A stretch of 64,000 nucleotides of DNA. Origin: Paenibacillus silvisoli. Its GTDB lineage: Bacteria; Bacillota; Bacilli; Paenibacillales; Paenibacillaceae. The position numbers and the translations under genes are program-made. The DNA lies in contig NZ_CP133017.1 of assembly GCF_030866765.1 (NCBI RefSeq), forward strand, positions 590,501 through 654,500. The letters run 5' to 3'. Each line of letters starts with the position of its first letter. Position 1 is the stretch's first letter. Under the pieces are notes generated by a model, which was given only the letters and a program-made list of their open reading frames with translations, was not told the origin of the DNA and made no database searches. Below, one piece after another: positions 16,524-25,884 of this stretch.

Positions 16524-19436
16524 ATGATAAAAGATTTGGTTGTCAACGCGGCATTTATGACGTTAATCACCTTCTTTTCCAGCAGGCTGTTCATGAACAA
16601 CAGACGCTACAACGATTGGCGGCACCGGCTCGCGCTCGGTCTGCTTCAAGGCGTCTTCGGCTGCATCCTTGTTTACTATGGCGTCCATCTGGATGCGAGC
16701 GTCATTATCGATTTACGCTATGTTCCCGTGCTTGTGGCCTGCTATTTCGGCGGCCTCCCCGCTGCCGCGATTGCCGGAGCCATAGTAATCCTCTACCGGG
16801 TTTCGGTTTCTCCGTTCGGGCCCGCCTCGCTGACCGCTATTATTACGATGGCCTTATTCGTGCTCGGTATCGGGCTGACGATGAGCTACTTCAAAACCTT
16901 CTGGCGCCAATGGGTCGCCTCCACCTCGCTAATTGCCGTCATTCTGCTCGGCGCAGGCCGGCTTATCATCAACCTGCCGTTTCAAATGCTGGTTACGATT
17001 AGTCTGTTCAATATGATCGGCGGGATCGCCATCGCTTATCTGCTCTCTTATTTGCTTCGCACCGACCGGCTGGAACAGCAGAACCGCTCCGCTACCAAGG
17101 AGCTGCATCAGCTGCTTCATCTGCAATCCGGCTTGACGGCCAAAATCATCCGCGACAGTCAAGGCCACTACCGATACACGCTCATCGAAGGGCAGCTGCT
17201 GCACAAGCAGGGCTGGGCGGACGTGAACATGGCGGGCAAGCGGCTGAACGAATTGGAAGGTATGACGCCGGCCTATTTTGAGCTGGTGTCGGGCTACTTC
17301 GGTCGTGCTTTCGCAGGCGAGAAGGTCACCTATGAGATGGTGTATAACGGATTTCGCACGTTTAATACGCTGGAGCCGGTTGTCGTGCAAGGGCGCGTGA
17401 CGGAAATCATTCTCTCCAGCACCGACATTACGGATTGGAAGCAGGCCGAGGAGCAGCTGCGCGAAAGCGAGGAACGCTACCGGACGATCGTCGAGCATTC
17501 CAACGACATGATTATCGCTTTTAACCGGGACGGCAAAATCCTTTCCGCCAATGCCAAGGTGGCCGAGACGCTGCAGCGCGGGATGGAGGGCATCATAGGA
17601 AAGCGCCTGGACGAATTAGCGCAGCTTCGTCAGGCGGAGTCTTGGGAAGAGCAGTTCTGCCAATTCGCGGAGCTGAACGCGATGAAGCGGTTCGAGCTGG
17701 ATCTCTACTTCGGCGAGCAGGCGATGCGGTGTTACTCCGTGACGCTGATGCCGATGACGCTGAAGGGCGAGCTGCGCATGAAGGCGACCTTCCACGATCT
17801 GACCGACTGGAAGCTCAAGCGGGAAGCGGATGGCGCGAACAAGGCCAAGAGCCAGTTTCTCGCTCAAATGAGCCATGAAATCCGCACGCCGCTCACGGCC
17901 ATTCTCGGGCTTAACTACTTGCTGCAGCGCACGGCGCTTACGCCGGTTCAAACTGATTATGTAAGCAAATCGATTCTCTCGACGCGAAGCCTGCTCACGA
18001 TCATCGACGAAATTTTGGATTTCTCGAAAATCGAGGCGAACAAGGTCGTGCTGGAGCAGATTGATTTTGACTTGTACGGGGTCATTCACGACCTTTCCGG
18101 CATCGTAGCGGTCAAGGCGCACGAGAAGAAGCTGAAGCTGCGCTTCGCGGTCGATCACCGCGTGCCTCAAATGCTGAAGGGCGATCCGCTGCGCCTGAAG
18201 CAGGTGCTGCTCAATCTGATCAACAACGCGCTGAAATTCACGCATCTAGGCGAGGTTGCCGTTTCGATCGAGCTCGCGGGACGGGATGAGCATACCGTGA
18301 AGCTGCTCGCGGCCGTGAAGGATACGGGCATCGGCATAAGCGCCGATCAGCGGCAGAAGCTGTTCCAGCAGTTCACCCAAGCGGATATGTCGACGACGCG
18401 GGAATATGGAGGAACGGGCTTGGGACTCGCGATCAGCCAGCGGTTCGTTCAGCTGATGAACGGGACGCTGGACGTGGATAGCGCGCCGGGCGCGGGCAGC
18501 CGGTTTTATTTTACGGCGGAGTTCAGGCAGGCGGAAACGCCGGCGCTGCGGCCGGGCAGGGAGCTGCCGGTATCGTTCCCGCGCGTGCTGCTGGTGTGCG
18601 GGAATCCGAACATGCGGAAGGTGCTGCGCAGCCAGCTGGAGCTGTTCACCTGCATCGTCAGTCTGGCATCGTCGGAACAGGAAGCGCTCTACCATCTAAC
18701 GGTACATAACCGATATGATCTGACGCTGGTAGATTGGAAGCTTGCAAACGGCGATCCGGTGCGGCTGACGGAGCGGATCGAGAGCGAGCTGGCGCACAAG
18801 GCTGGAGTCGTGGCGTTTACGAGCGCATATCACGAGGCGGAGCTGCAAGGCGGCCTGCCGTCTTCGGCGGCGGTGGGGCGGGTCATCTACTACCCGATCG
18901 GCCAGTCGCAGCTGTTGGATGACATGATTGCGCTGCTCCAGCTTTCGGTTTCGGCATTGGAGACGGCATCGACGTCGGCGTTGGAGGAACCGGCGCGGGA
19001 AGCGGAGCGGGCCGGCAAGTATGCGGCGCTGCAAGGCATTTCCGTCCTGCTGGTCGAGGATAATGTCATCAATCAGCTGGTCGCCCTGGAGCTGCTCAAA
19101 GGGATGGGGATGCTCGTGGATGTCGTCGACAACGGCGAGGAAGCGGTCAGCCGCGTCCGCGACAAAAGGTATGACGCGATCTTGATGGATTTGCAAATGC
19201 CGGTTATGGATGGCTACGAATCGACGCGGCTGATCCGGCAAATCGAGCATGCGAAGGATATCCCGATCATCGCGATGACCGCGGACGCGATGAAGGGCGT
19301 CCAGGAAGAAGTGCTGGAGGCGGGGATGGATTATTATTTGACGAAGCCGTTTGATCCGGCCATGATTTATACGGTACTGCTGGGGTCGATGGAGCGGGTA
19401 TCCCGGCGGGAATCGGCTGCGGGGCGCCAGGAATAA
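16524..19436 (+). CDS. Hybrid sensor histidine kinase with LytS-like membrane domain
   Basis: 970 residues. ATG 16524 follows AGGAAG by 7 bases; earlier starts would cross a terminator. Layout: five to six TM helices of the 5TM-LYT type (about 1-185), a PAS-like region (about 195-305), a second PAS (ERYRTIVEHSNDMIIAFNRD, about 315-430), HisKA with FLAQMSHEIRTPLTAIL (His near 450), HATPase with N, G1 (VKDTGIGIS) and GGTGLGLAIS boxes (about 550-670), a degenerate receiver (about 687-807) and a canonical receiver (VLLVEDN, MDLQMPVMDGYESTR, Asp near 887). The first receiver lacks the acidic pair and the conserved Lys. No HPt or partner regulator is adjacent. Confidence 0.9.
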   Translation: MIKDLVVNAAFMTLITFFSSRLFMNNRRYNDWRHRLALGLLQGVFGCILVYYGVHLDASVIIDLRYVPVLVACYFGGLPAAAIAGAIVILYRVSVSPFGPASLTAIITMALFVLGIGLTMSYFKTFWRQWVASTSLIAVILLGAGRLIINLPFQMLVTISLFNMIGGIAIAYLLSYLLRTDRLEQQNRSATKELHQLLHLQSGLTAKIIRDSQGHYRYTLIEGQLLHKQGWADVNMAGKRLNELEGMTPAYFELVSGYFGRAFAGEKVTYEMVYNGFRTFNTLEPVVVQGRVTEIILSSTDITDWKQAEEQLRESEERYRTIVEHSNDMIIAFNRDGKILSANAKVAETLQRGMEGIIGKRLDELAQLRQAESWEEQFCQFAELNAMKRFELDLYFGEQAMRCYSVTLMPMTLKGELRMKATFHDLTDWKLKREADGANKAKSQFLAQMSHEIRTPLTAILGLNYLLQRTALTPVQTDYVSKSILSTRSLLTIIDEILDFSKIEANKVVLEQIDFDLYGVIHDLSGIVAVKAHEKKLKLRFAVDHRVPQMLKGDPLRLKQVLLNLINNALKFTHLGEVAVSIELAGRDEHTVKLLAAVKDTGIGISADQRQKLFQQFTQADMSTTREYGGTGLGLAISQRFVQLMNGTLDVDSAPGAGSRFYFTAEFRQAETPALRPGRELPVSFPRVLLVCGNPNMRKVLRSQLELFTCIVSLASSEQEALYHLTVHNRYDLTLVDWKLANGDPVRLTERIESELAHKAGVVAFTSAYHEAELQGGLPSSAAVGRVIYYPIGQSQLLDDMIALLQLSVSALETASTSALEEPAREAERAGKYAALQGISVLLVEDNVINQLVALELLKGMGMLVDVVDNGEEAVSRVRDKRYDAILMDLQMPVMDGYESTRLIRQIEHAKDIPIIAMTADAMKGVQEEVLEAGMDYYLTKPFDPAMIYTVLLGSMERVSRRESAAGRQE

Positions 19437-19511
19437 AAAGCTAAATTTTTCGCCCGGCTGATGCTATACTCATAATTAAAGTTGATCAATCCAAGACGAG
19501 GTGAGCGAGCC

Positions 19512-20570
19512 ATGAGTACAGCAGAGCCGGTTCTCGGCGGCCGCGCCAAGCAGCCGTATACCGAGCAGCAGCTAGGCCAGACGGAGCTGACGCCTTCCTT
19601 CCGCGTCGATCTTCGGTCCCATAAGGATAAGGCGTACGAGAAGTTCATCCGGGTGAACACGGTAAAAGATTGGTCGCAATTGACGTGGGACCGCGTCGGC
19701 AAGCCGTTCGAGGTCCGCACGATGTCGGAAGCCCGCAAGCAGTGGGAGCGGGAGAACGCGAAGCCGATGGATGCGAAGACGTCCTGGCAGTATTTTAACA
19801 AAGCATTTCACGAGTGGTTCGACAAAGATTTGCCGTCGGAGATCAGCGGCGCGCAATCGGCGTTTCTGCGAAGTCTCGCTTCGTTTAAACCGTCGGAGAT
19901 CAGCGCTGCGCTCGGAGATGCGGCCCGCCATCATCTATGGAATTACGTGCACCGCATTCAGGACGGCGTCTGGGATCCAAGGGGCAAACGGGCGATGTTC
20001 GAAGGCTTGAACGTGAAGCGTCCTCGCATTCTGTTTCTCGGTGCGGCGGAGGGGTATGAGGCGATGCAGCTGGCGGCGCTCTATCCGGGAGCCGAGGTTG
20101 TGCTCGTCGACTATGACGAGTATTGCAAAACGGTGCGGCACGGCGAATTTCCCGATTCGTATCCGTTCCTTGGCCCAAACGAAGCGACCGGCGGGGCAAA
20201 GGTATACTACAAGCCCGACTTCAACATCGAGTACGTCGTCGACGATATTCGCAACCTCGCGTTCGGCAAAAGCTTCGATATCGTGCTGTCGGTCGGGCTG
20301 CTGGAGCATTTTCCGGATGCCTACAAGCCTGAGGCGGTCGACTGGCACCGCAAGTTTTTGAAGGACGGGGGCTACGCGATCTTCACCACGCCGCGCAATC
20401 AATGGAAGAGCCGCATGTTCTACGTCATTATGGCGGACATTATGAACCATACCTACCGGGAACTGATGACGGTGGAGCAAATGGGGCTGTACATTTACGA
20501 GAACGGATTCGATATTATCCGTCACGGATACATCAAGGCGCATAACGCCGTCATTGCGCAGGCAAGGTAA
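19512..20570 (+). CDS. Class I SAM-dependent methyltransferase (substrate unknown)
   Basis: 352 residues from ATG 19512, 6 bases after AGGTGAG. The Rossmann core runs from about residue 170: RILFLGAAEGYEAMQLAALYP (motif I variant with GAAEG), the acidic end of strand 2 in VVLVDYDEY, and FDIVLSVGLLEHFPD (motif IV). The N-terminal 165 residues form an additional helical domain. It resembles ubiquinone/C-methyltransferase-like enzymes, but the acceptor is unknown. TATACT at 19465-19470 may be a -10 with a poor -35. It is separated from the following gene by an operator-like palindrome, so it is probably its own unit. Confidence 0.8.
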   Translation: MSTAEPVLGGRAKQPYTEQQLGQTELTPSFRVDLRSHKDKAYEKFIRVNTVKDWSQLTWDRVGKPFEVRTMSEARKQWERENAKPMDAKTSWQYFNKAFHEWFDKDLPSEISGAQSAFLRSLASFKPSEISAALGDAARHHLWNYVHRIQDGVWDPRGKRAMFEGLNVKRPRILFLGAAEGYEAMQLAALYPGAEVVLVDYDEYCKTVRHGEFPDSYPFLGPNEATGGAKVYYKPDFNIEYVVDDIRNLAFGKSFDIVLSVGLLEHFPDAYKPEAVDWHRKFLKDGGYAIFTTPRNQWKSRMFYVIMADIMNHTYRELMTVEQMGLYIYENGFDIIRHGYIKAHNAVIAQAR

Positions 20571-20593
20571 GAAGGGCATTATTAACCGAAAAG

Positions 20594-20609
20594 TTGTAAG
20601 CACTTACAA
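20594..20609. promoter_or_regulatory. Operator-like palindrome, LacI/cre-like
   Basis: TTGTAAG-CA-CTTACAA is a perfect 7-base inverted repeat with a 2-base centre, placed 48 bases before the aldehyde dehydrogenase start. The shape matches LacI-family operators and is near the CcpA cre consensus, except for the central CA instead of CG. Confidence 0.55.
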
Positions 20610-20657
20610 TGGGTATTTCGCCTTTGCGCGGACGCCCGGATGAGCAGGGGACGGGAT

Positions 20658-22034
20658 ATGATGGTACGTGTTCAAGAGCTGCTGGAGCGGCAGCAGACCT
20701 GGTTTCAAACGGGGGAAAGCCGCAGCTACGCTTATCGTTTAACGCAGCTAAAGAAATTGAAGCAAGCCGTAGTCGAGCGTGAAGCGGCCATTCTGGAGGC
20801 GCTCCGCTCCGATCTGGGGAAAAGCGAGCATGAAGCGTACACGCTGGAGATCGGCCCCTTCTACGCCGAAATCAACTTCGCCATCAAGCATCTTCGCAGG
20901 TGGATGAAGCCAAAACGGGTCAAAACGCCGATGACCCATCTGGGCAGCCGCAGCTGGATTATGCCGGAGCCGCTCGGCTCGGTGCTAATTGTTTCCCCTT
21001 GGAATTACCCGTTTAATTTAACGCTAACCCCATTAATCGGCGCGATCGCCGCCGGCAATACGGCAATCATAAAGCCTTCCGAGCTATCGGTTGCCACGGC
21101 CGGGATCATCGAAGCTCTCATCTCGGAAAATTTCCCTCCGGCCTTTATCGCCGTTGTCCAAGGCGGGGCGGATACGAGCCGGGAGCTGGTGGCGCTGCCG
21201 TTCGATCATATTTTCTACACCGGCGGCACCGAGGTCGGCAAGCTGGTGATGGCGGCGGCCGCGCAGCATTTGACGCCGGTTACGCTGGAGCTCGGCGGCA
21301 AATCGCCGTGCATCGTTCATCATGACGCTTCGATTGCGCTGGCGGCCAAGCGGATCGCCTTCGGCAAATTTCTGAACAGCGGGCAGACCTGCGTCGCTCC
21401 GGACTACTTGCTTGTGCACCGCAGCGTCAAAGACGCGCTGCTTGAGGCGCTCGCCCAAGCGGTTGCGTCCTTCTACGGCGACGAGCCGCTGAAGCATCCT
21501 GACTATGGGCGCATCGCCTCCCGCCGCCACTATGATCGGCTGAAATCGTTCCTTCAGGACGGCAAAGCCGCGTTCGGCGGCGGTTCGGACGACGAGGCGC
21601 TGCGCATCGCTCCGACGGTGCTCGAGGATGTCGCATGGAGCTCGCCGGTCATGCAGGAGGAAATCTTCGGGCCGATTCTGCCCGTGTTCGCGTACGAGGA
21701 CCTGCAGGAGGCGATTGCGCTCGTGAATGCGCGGCCGAAGCCGCTGGCGCTGTATGTCTTTAGCCGAAGCGAGGCGGTGCAGCGCCGATTGACGTCGAGT
21801 CTTTCCTTCGGCGGCGGCTGCATCAACGATACGATGCTGCATCTCGGCTCGCCGTATTTGCCGTTCGGCGGCGTCGGGCAGAGCGGCACCGGCAGCTACC
21901 ACGGCGAGCAAAGCTTCCTGACGTTCTCGCATCGCAAGAGCGTGCTGAAGCAGACGACGGCGTTCGATTTTCCGTTCCGGTATCCGTCCTTTAAGAATGG
22001 CGTCAAAATCATCCGCATGCTGATGAAGCCGTAG
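20658..22034 (+). CDS. NAD(P)-dependent aldehyde dehydrogenase, class 3-like
   Basis: 458 residues. ATG 20658 is 6 bases after AGGGGA; an in-frame ATG at 20640 lacks a site. Motifs: IVSPWNYPFNLTLTPLIGAI, FYTGGTEVGK, LELGGKSPCIVHHDA with the general base Glu, and SGQTCVAPDYLL with the catalytic Cys, then EEIFGPILPVF. The compact length and a C-terminal basic-hydrophobic tail (KNGVKIIRMLMKP) match the YwdH/ALDH3 group that oxidises medium or long-chain and aromatic aldehydes. It is first in a run of four closely spaced genes (gaps or overlaps of -4 to 37 bases), which suggests a joint pathway. Confidence 0.92.
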   Translation: MMVRVQELLERQQTWFQTGESRSYAYRLTQLKKLKQAVVEREAAILEALRSDLGKSEHEAYTLEIGPFYAEINFAIKHLRRWMKPKRVKTPMTHLGSRSWIMPEPLGSVLIVSPWNYPFNLTLTPLIGAIAAGNTAIIKPSELSVATAGIIEALISENFPPAFIAVVQGGADTSRELVALPFDHIFYTGGTEVGKLVMAAAAQHLTPVTLELGGKSPCIVHHDASIALAAKRIAFGKFLNSGQTCVAPDYLLVHRSVKDALLEALAQAVASFYGDEPLKHPDYGRIASRRHYDRLKSFLQDGKAAFGGGSDDEALRIAPTVLEDVAWSSPVMQEEIFGPILPVFAYEDLQEAIALVNARPKPLALYVFSRSEAVQRRLTSSLSFGGGCINDTMLHLGSPYLPFGGVGQSGTGSYHGEQSFLTFSHRKSVLKQTTAFDFPFRYPSFKNGVKIIRMLMKP

Positions 22035-22056
22035 AACGGGAGGGAGACAGCCGGGG

Positions 22057-23268
22057 ATGAGGGGAACCGAGGAAGCTTACGCGTATTATAAGGCGGTCTT
22101 CGAGCGGGTGCCGAAGCCGTTTGCTTTTGTTGATCTCGATTTGTTGGACCGGAACATCGCTTCGATCGCGCAGGCGGCAGGGGGTAAGAAGGTTCGAATC
22201 GCGAGCAAGTCTGTCCGCTGCGTCGATGTGCTGCGGCGCATTCTGGGCAGCGTGCCTTCGGTGTATCAAGGCATTATGTGCTATACCGCCGACGAGGCGG
22301 CGCTGCTTGCGCGCGAAGGCTTCGACGATCTGCTGCTCGGTTACCCGCAATGGCAGCCGGAGCGCCTCGGCGAGCTGATCGCGTTGATCGGAGAAGGGCG
22401 ATCGATTGTGTTTATGGTGGACTGCGCGGAGCATGTGCGGCAGATTGAACGGCTGGCGGCTGAACGCGGCGTTGTCGTTCCGCTATGTCTCGATATCGAT
22501 ATGTCGGCCGATTATCCCGGCTTGCATTTCGGCGTCTGGCGCTCGCCGCTGTCTTCTTGGGCGCATGTGCGGCCCGTTGCGGAGGGGATTATGGCCTCGC
22601 CTTGGCTGGCGCTCGAGGGCATCATGGGCTATGAAGCGCAGATTGCCGGCGTCGGCGACAACATGCCCGGCAAGATGTTGAAGAATCGGGTGGTCCGCTG
22701 GTTGAAAAAGCGATCGGTCTCGGAGGTTGCCGAGCGCCGCCGCGAGGTGGTGGAAGGGCTGCTTGAGCTCGGCGCGGAGCTGCGCTTCGTGAACGCGGGC
22801 GGAACCGGCAGCTTGGACAGCTCGCGTCAGGAGCGCTGGGTCACGGAAATTACGGCGGGCTCCGGCTTTTACGCGCCCGGGCTGTTCGATCATTACGCCT
22901 CGTTCCGCTATGAGCCTGCGGCTGCGTATGCGGTGGAGGTCGTACGTCGTCCGCGGCCGGACATCGTCACCTGCATGGGGGGCGGCTACACGGCTTCCGG
23001 GGCGGTCGGCTTGGAGAAGCAAGCCAAGGTTTATCTGCCTGCCGGGCTGGAGTTGATTCCGCTTGAAGGCGCGGGCGAAGTGCAGACGCCATTGCGCGTG
23101 AAGAGCGGCGGGGCTGAGCCTGTGCTAGCGATCGGCGATCCGGTCTTCTTCCGGCATGCCAAGGCGGGCGAGCTGTGCGAAAGGTTCACGAAGCTTTACG
23201 CGGTGTCCGAGGGACAAATCGTGGCGGAATATCCAACCTATCGCGGAATGGGGGCTTGTTTTGTATGA
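22057..23268 (+). CDS. PLP-dependent amino-acid deaminase/aldolase (alanine racemase-fold, D-threonine-aldolase-like)
   Basis: 403 residues. The N-terminal alanine-racemase barrel carries FAFVDLDLLDRNI and RIASKSVRC, whose Lys should bind PLP. The C-terminal domain ends with DPVFFRHAKAGELCERF, where His and Cys are placed like the metal ligands of D-serine dehydratase and D-threonine aldolase enzymes. The reaction is therefore likely cleavage or deamination of a D-beta-hydroxy amino acid. Its stop overlaps the next start by 4 bases (ATGA), indicating translational coupling with the FAD oxidase. An aldehyde product could feed the upstream dehydrogenase (inference). Confidence 0.85.
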   Translation: MRGTEEAYAYYKAVFERVPKPFAFVDLDLLDRNIASIAQAAGGKKVRIASKSVRCVDVLRRILGSVPSVYQGIMCYTADEAALLAREGFDDLLLGYPQWQPERLGELIALIGEGRSIVFMVDCAEHVRQIERLAAERGVVVPLCLDIDMSADYPGLHFGVWRSPLSSWAHVRPVAEGIMASPWLALEGIMGYEAQIAGVGDNMPGKMLKNRVVRWLKKRSVSEVAERRREVVEGLLELGAELRFVNAGGTGSLDSSRQERWVTEITAGSGFYAPGLFDHYASFRYEPAAAYAVEVVRRPRPDIVTCMGGGYTASGAVGLEKQAKVYLPAGLELIPLEGAGEVQTPLRVKSGGAEPVLAIGDPVFFRHAKAGELCERFTKLYAVSEGQIVAEYPTYRGMGACFV

Positions 23269-24587
23269 ACGGACACGCTGCAATGCGGATCGCCTGGTCG
23301 AACTGGTCGGGCTCCGTGCAAGCTTCGCCGCAGACGGTGCTGTATCCCGAGTCGATCGAGGCTGTCGTCGAAGCGGTGCTCATGTGCCGGCGCGACGGCA
23401 GGCGGCTGCGGGTTGTCGGTACGGGGCATTCGTTTACGCCGATCGCGGCTGCCGGCGACGTGATGATTTCGCTCGACCGGATGCAGGGACTGGTGGAAAT
23501 CGATGCCGAGGAAGAGACCGCCACCGTGTGGGCCGGCACGAAGCTGAAGCTGCTCGGCGAGCTGCTGCAAGGGGAGGGACTGGCCCAGGAGAATTTAGGC
23601 GATATCGACGTGCAATCGATCGCCGGCGCCATTAGTACGGGTACGCATGGAACGGGGCGGACGTTCGGCAATATCGCGACGCAGGCGGTGGGGCTAACGC
23701 TGGTGACGGGGACGGGCGAAGTGGTTGAATGCTCGATGGATTCACATCCGGACAGCTTCCGGGCGATGCAAGTGTCGCTTGGCGCGCTCGGCATTATCGT
23801 GCAGGTGAAGCTGAAGCTGCGGCCTGTCTATCGGATGCGCTACGAGAGCAAGCGGGTCCCGCTCTCCGCGTGCTTGGAGCAGCTGCCTGCGCTTGCGGAT
23901 GCGCACCGGCATTTCGAGTTTTACTGGTTCCCCTACGCGGATCCTTGCCAGCTCAAAATAATGAACGAAACGGAAGAGCCCGCCACGCCGCGGCGGTTCC
24001 GCCACTATGTCAGCGACGTGCTGCTGGAGAACGCCGCCTTTGGCCTGCTGTCGGGGCTGTGCCGGCGGTTTCCGAAGCTGTGCGCGCCTGTCAGCCGGTT
24101 ATCGGCTTCGCAGGTTCCGACCGGCAGCCGGGTCGATTACAGCCATCGCCTGTTCGCGACGCAGCGGCTAGTCCGCTTCAACGAGATGGAGTATAACCTG
24201 CCTGCCGATGCGATGCCTGCCGTGATCGAGGAGATGCGCGCGGTGATGGCGCGCGAACGGTTTGCGGTTCATTTTCCGATCGAGTGCAGGTATGCCCGGG
24301 GCGACGATATTTGGCTGAGCCCTGCGTATGGGCGGGATTCGGCGTATATCGCCGTTCATATGTACAAGGGCATGCCGTACGGGCCGTATTTTGCCGCGAT
24401 GGAAAAAATCTTCCTGCGCTACGGCGGTCGGCCGCACTGGGGCAAAATGCATTCGCTTCACGCCTCGCAGCTGCGGGAGCTGTATCCGATGTGGGAGCCT
24501 TTTGTCCGGGTTCGCGAGCAGTTCGATCCTGACGGCGTGCTGCTGAATCCTTACTTGGAGAAGCTGTTCGGGGTTTCAAAGGTGTAG
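23265..24587 (+). CDS. FAD-linked oxidase of the D-arabinono-1,4-lactone/L-gulonolactone oxidase type
   Basis: 440 residues from the coupled ATG at 23265. The FAD domain shows VVGTGHSFTPIAA, whose His is in the position that binds FAD covalently in this family, then SLDRMQGLVEID, and the diphosphate loop SIAGAISTGTHGTG. The C-terminal ALO domain has the conserved GGRPHWGKMH near residue 410 and a final FGVSKV. Such enzymes oxidise sugar lactones or alditols with oxygen. There is no signal peptide. Substrate is not known; the neighbours (aldolase, aldehyde dehydrogenase, exporter) do not point to ascorbate-like synthesis. Confidence 0.88.
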   Translation: MNGHAAMRIAWSNWSGSVQASPQTVLYPESIEAVVEAVLMCRRDGRRLRVVGTGHSFTPIAAAGDVMISLDRMQGLVEIDAEEETATVWAGTKLKLLGELLQGEGLAQENLGDIDVQSIAGAISTGTHGTGRTFGNIATQAVGLTLVTGTGEVVECSMDSHPDSFRAMQVSLGALGIIVQVKLKLRPVYRMRYESKRVPLSACLEQLPALADAHRHFEFYWFPYADPCQLKIMNETEEPATPRRFRHYVSDVLLENAAFGLLSGLCRRFPKLCAPVSRLSASQVPTGSRVDYSHRLFATQRLVRFNEMEYNLPADAMPAVIEEMRAVMARERFAVHFPIECRYARGDDIWLSPAYGRDSAYIAVHMYKGMPYGPYFAAMEKIFLRYGGRPHWGKMHSLHASQLRELYPMWEPFVRVREQFDPDGVLLNPYLEKLFGVSKV

Positions 24588-24621
24588 CATTCACGTTAGC
24601 GTTCATGGGGAGGGCATGCCG

Positions 24622-25884
24622 TTGAACCGGATCGAAATCGCTGCGCGCTGGTCCGTTATTGCCGCATATGCGGCAGTGGCGGCGGTGACGCAGCTGCTAT
24701 GGGTGACGTTTACGCCGATTACGACAGACGCCGCGGCGCACTGGGGCGTATCGGTCGATGCCGTCGGCTGGCTGTCGCTCGTATTTCCGCTCGTGTACGT
24801 GCTGCTGTCGATTCCGTTTGGCATGGCGGCGGACCGCAGCTTCCGCGGAGCGCTTGTATGGGGAGCGGGCCTGACGGTGGCGGGAGCGGCGATTCGGCTT
24901 GCGCCCGGCTACGGGGCCGTGCTTGCCGGCCAGCTCGTCATTGCCGTGGGGCAGCCGCTCGTGCTGAACGCGGTCAATAAAATAGCGGTGCTCTATGCGG
25001 CACCGCCTAAACGTCCTGCCGCGATTGCGGCGGGTACGGCCAGCTTGTTTGTCGGCATTATGATTTCGAACGTGACGGTGCCTTTTCTAATGGATTGGGG
25101 CGGCATGTCCGCGGTCTTATGGACGCAAGCGGCCATTAGCTTGGTTGCCGGCCTCGTGCTGGCGTTCGTGCTTATGCGCGCGGTTCCTTTGTACGGCGAT
25201 GAAGCTGCTGCGGGTACGGCTGCGGTGGGAGCAGGTGGCGTGGATCGTGCGCCGGTTGCGGCTTCGGCTGCTGCTGCGGCTTTGACTGCGCTTCGCGATT
25301 TGCGGGAGGTGTGGTCGGCGCGATGGGTTCGGGTGTTCAGCCTGCTTTTATTCGCCGGCTTCGGGATCTTCATCACGCTGGCCACCTGGCTTGAGGTGCT
25401 TGCAGATGGCATCGGCTACAATCCGGTGCAGGTCGGGACCGGACTTGGCCTGATGACGGCGGCCGGCATCGTTGGCGCGGCGGTTTTGCCGGATTGGGCC
25501 ATGCGCGGCTGCCGGGCTAGAACGCTGCTGGCGCTGTCCCTTGCGGTGAGCGCCGTGCTGTTGGTTTTTCTTGCTGCAGGCATGCCGTACTGGCTGTTTT
25601 TGACGTTGCTTGGCTTGGCCGGACTGCTCCTGCTGGCGGACCTGCCTATCGTGCTGTCGTTTGCCGAAGCCAAGGCGGAGCCGCGTTCGGCCGGCGCCGT
25701 TACGGGATTGCTGCTGCTGTTCGGCAATCTCGGCGGCATTGTATTGTCGCTGCTTGTGCAGCTGCTTCTGGAGGAGCGGGTAATCGCAATCGGCGCGCTT
25801 GTGGTCGTGACGGCGCTCGTCGCGCCGTTCGCCCTGCGTTTTCCGGCGCAGGGGGCGGGGCGAACGTCAAAACCAGACAAATAG
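24622..25884 (+). CDS. Major facilitator superfamily transporter
   Basis: 420 residues, about 12 hydrophobic segments, with a short variable Ala-rich loop in the middle. TTG 24622 lies 8 bases after GGGGAGG (24607-24613); an ATG at 24616 would be only 2 bases away. GMAADRS after TM2 is the MFS loop 2-3 motif, and GQPLVLNAVNKIA lies in TM4. Overall it resembles CynX/FLVCR-like carriers. As last gene of the 20.6-25.9 kb cluster it probably moves that pathway's substrate or product. Its end overlaps the end of the opposite-strand RacA-like gene by 18 bases. Confidence 0.87.
   Translation: MNRIEIAARWSVIAAYAAVAAVTQLLWVTFTPITTDAAAHWGVSVDAVGWLSLVFPLVYVLLSIPFGMAADRSFRGALVWGAGLTVAGAAIRLAPGYGAVLAGQLVIAVGQPLVLNAVNKIAVLYAAPPKRPAAIAAGTASLFVGIMISNVTVPFLMDWGGMSAVLWTQAAISLVAGLVLAFVLMRAVPLYGDEAAAGTAAVGAGGVDRAPVAASAAAAALTALRDLREVWSARWVRVFSLLLFAGFGIFITLATWLEVLADGIGYNPVQVGTGLGLMTAAGIVGAAVLPDWAMRGCRARTLLALSLAVSAVLLVFLAAGMPYWLFLTLLGLAGLLLLADLPIVLSFAEAKAEPRSAGAVTGLLLLFGNLGGIVLSLLVQLLLEERVIAIGALVVVTALVAPFALRFPAQGAGRTSKPDK

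Noticed and set aside
23175-23264. Earlier start of the FAD oxidase deep inside the aldolase gene
   Set aside because: The ATGA overlap at 23265 gives normal coupling and the family domain begins there.
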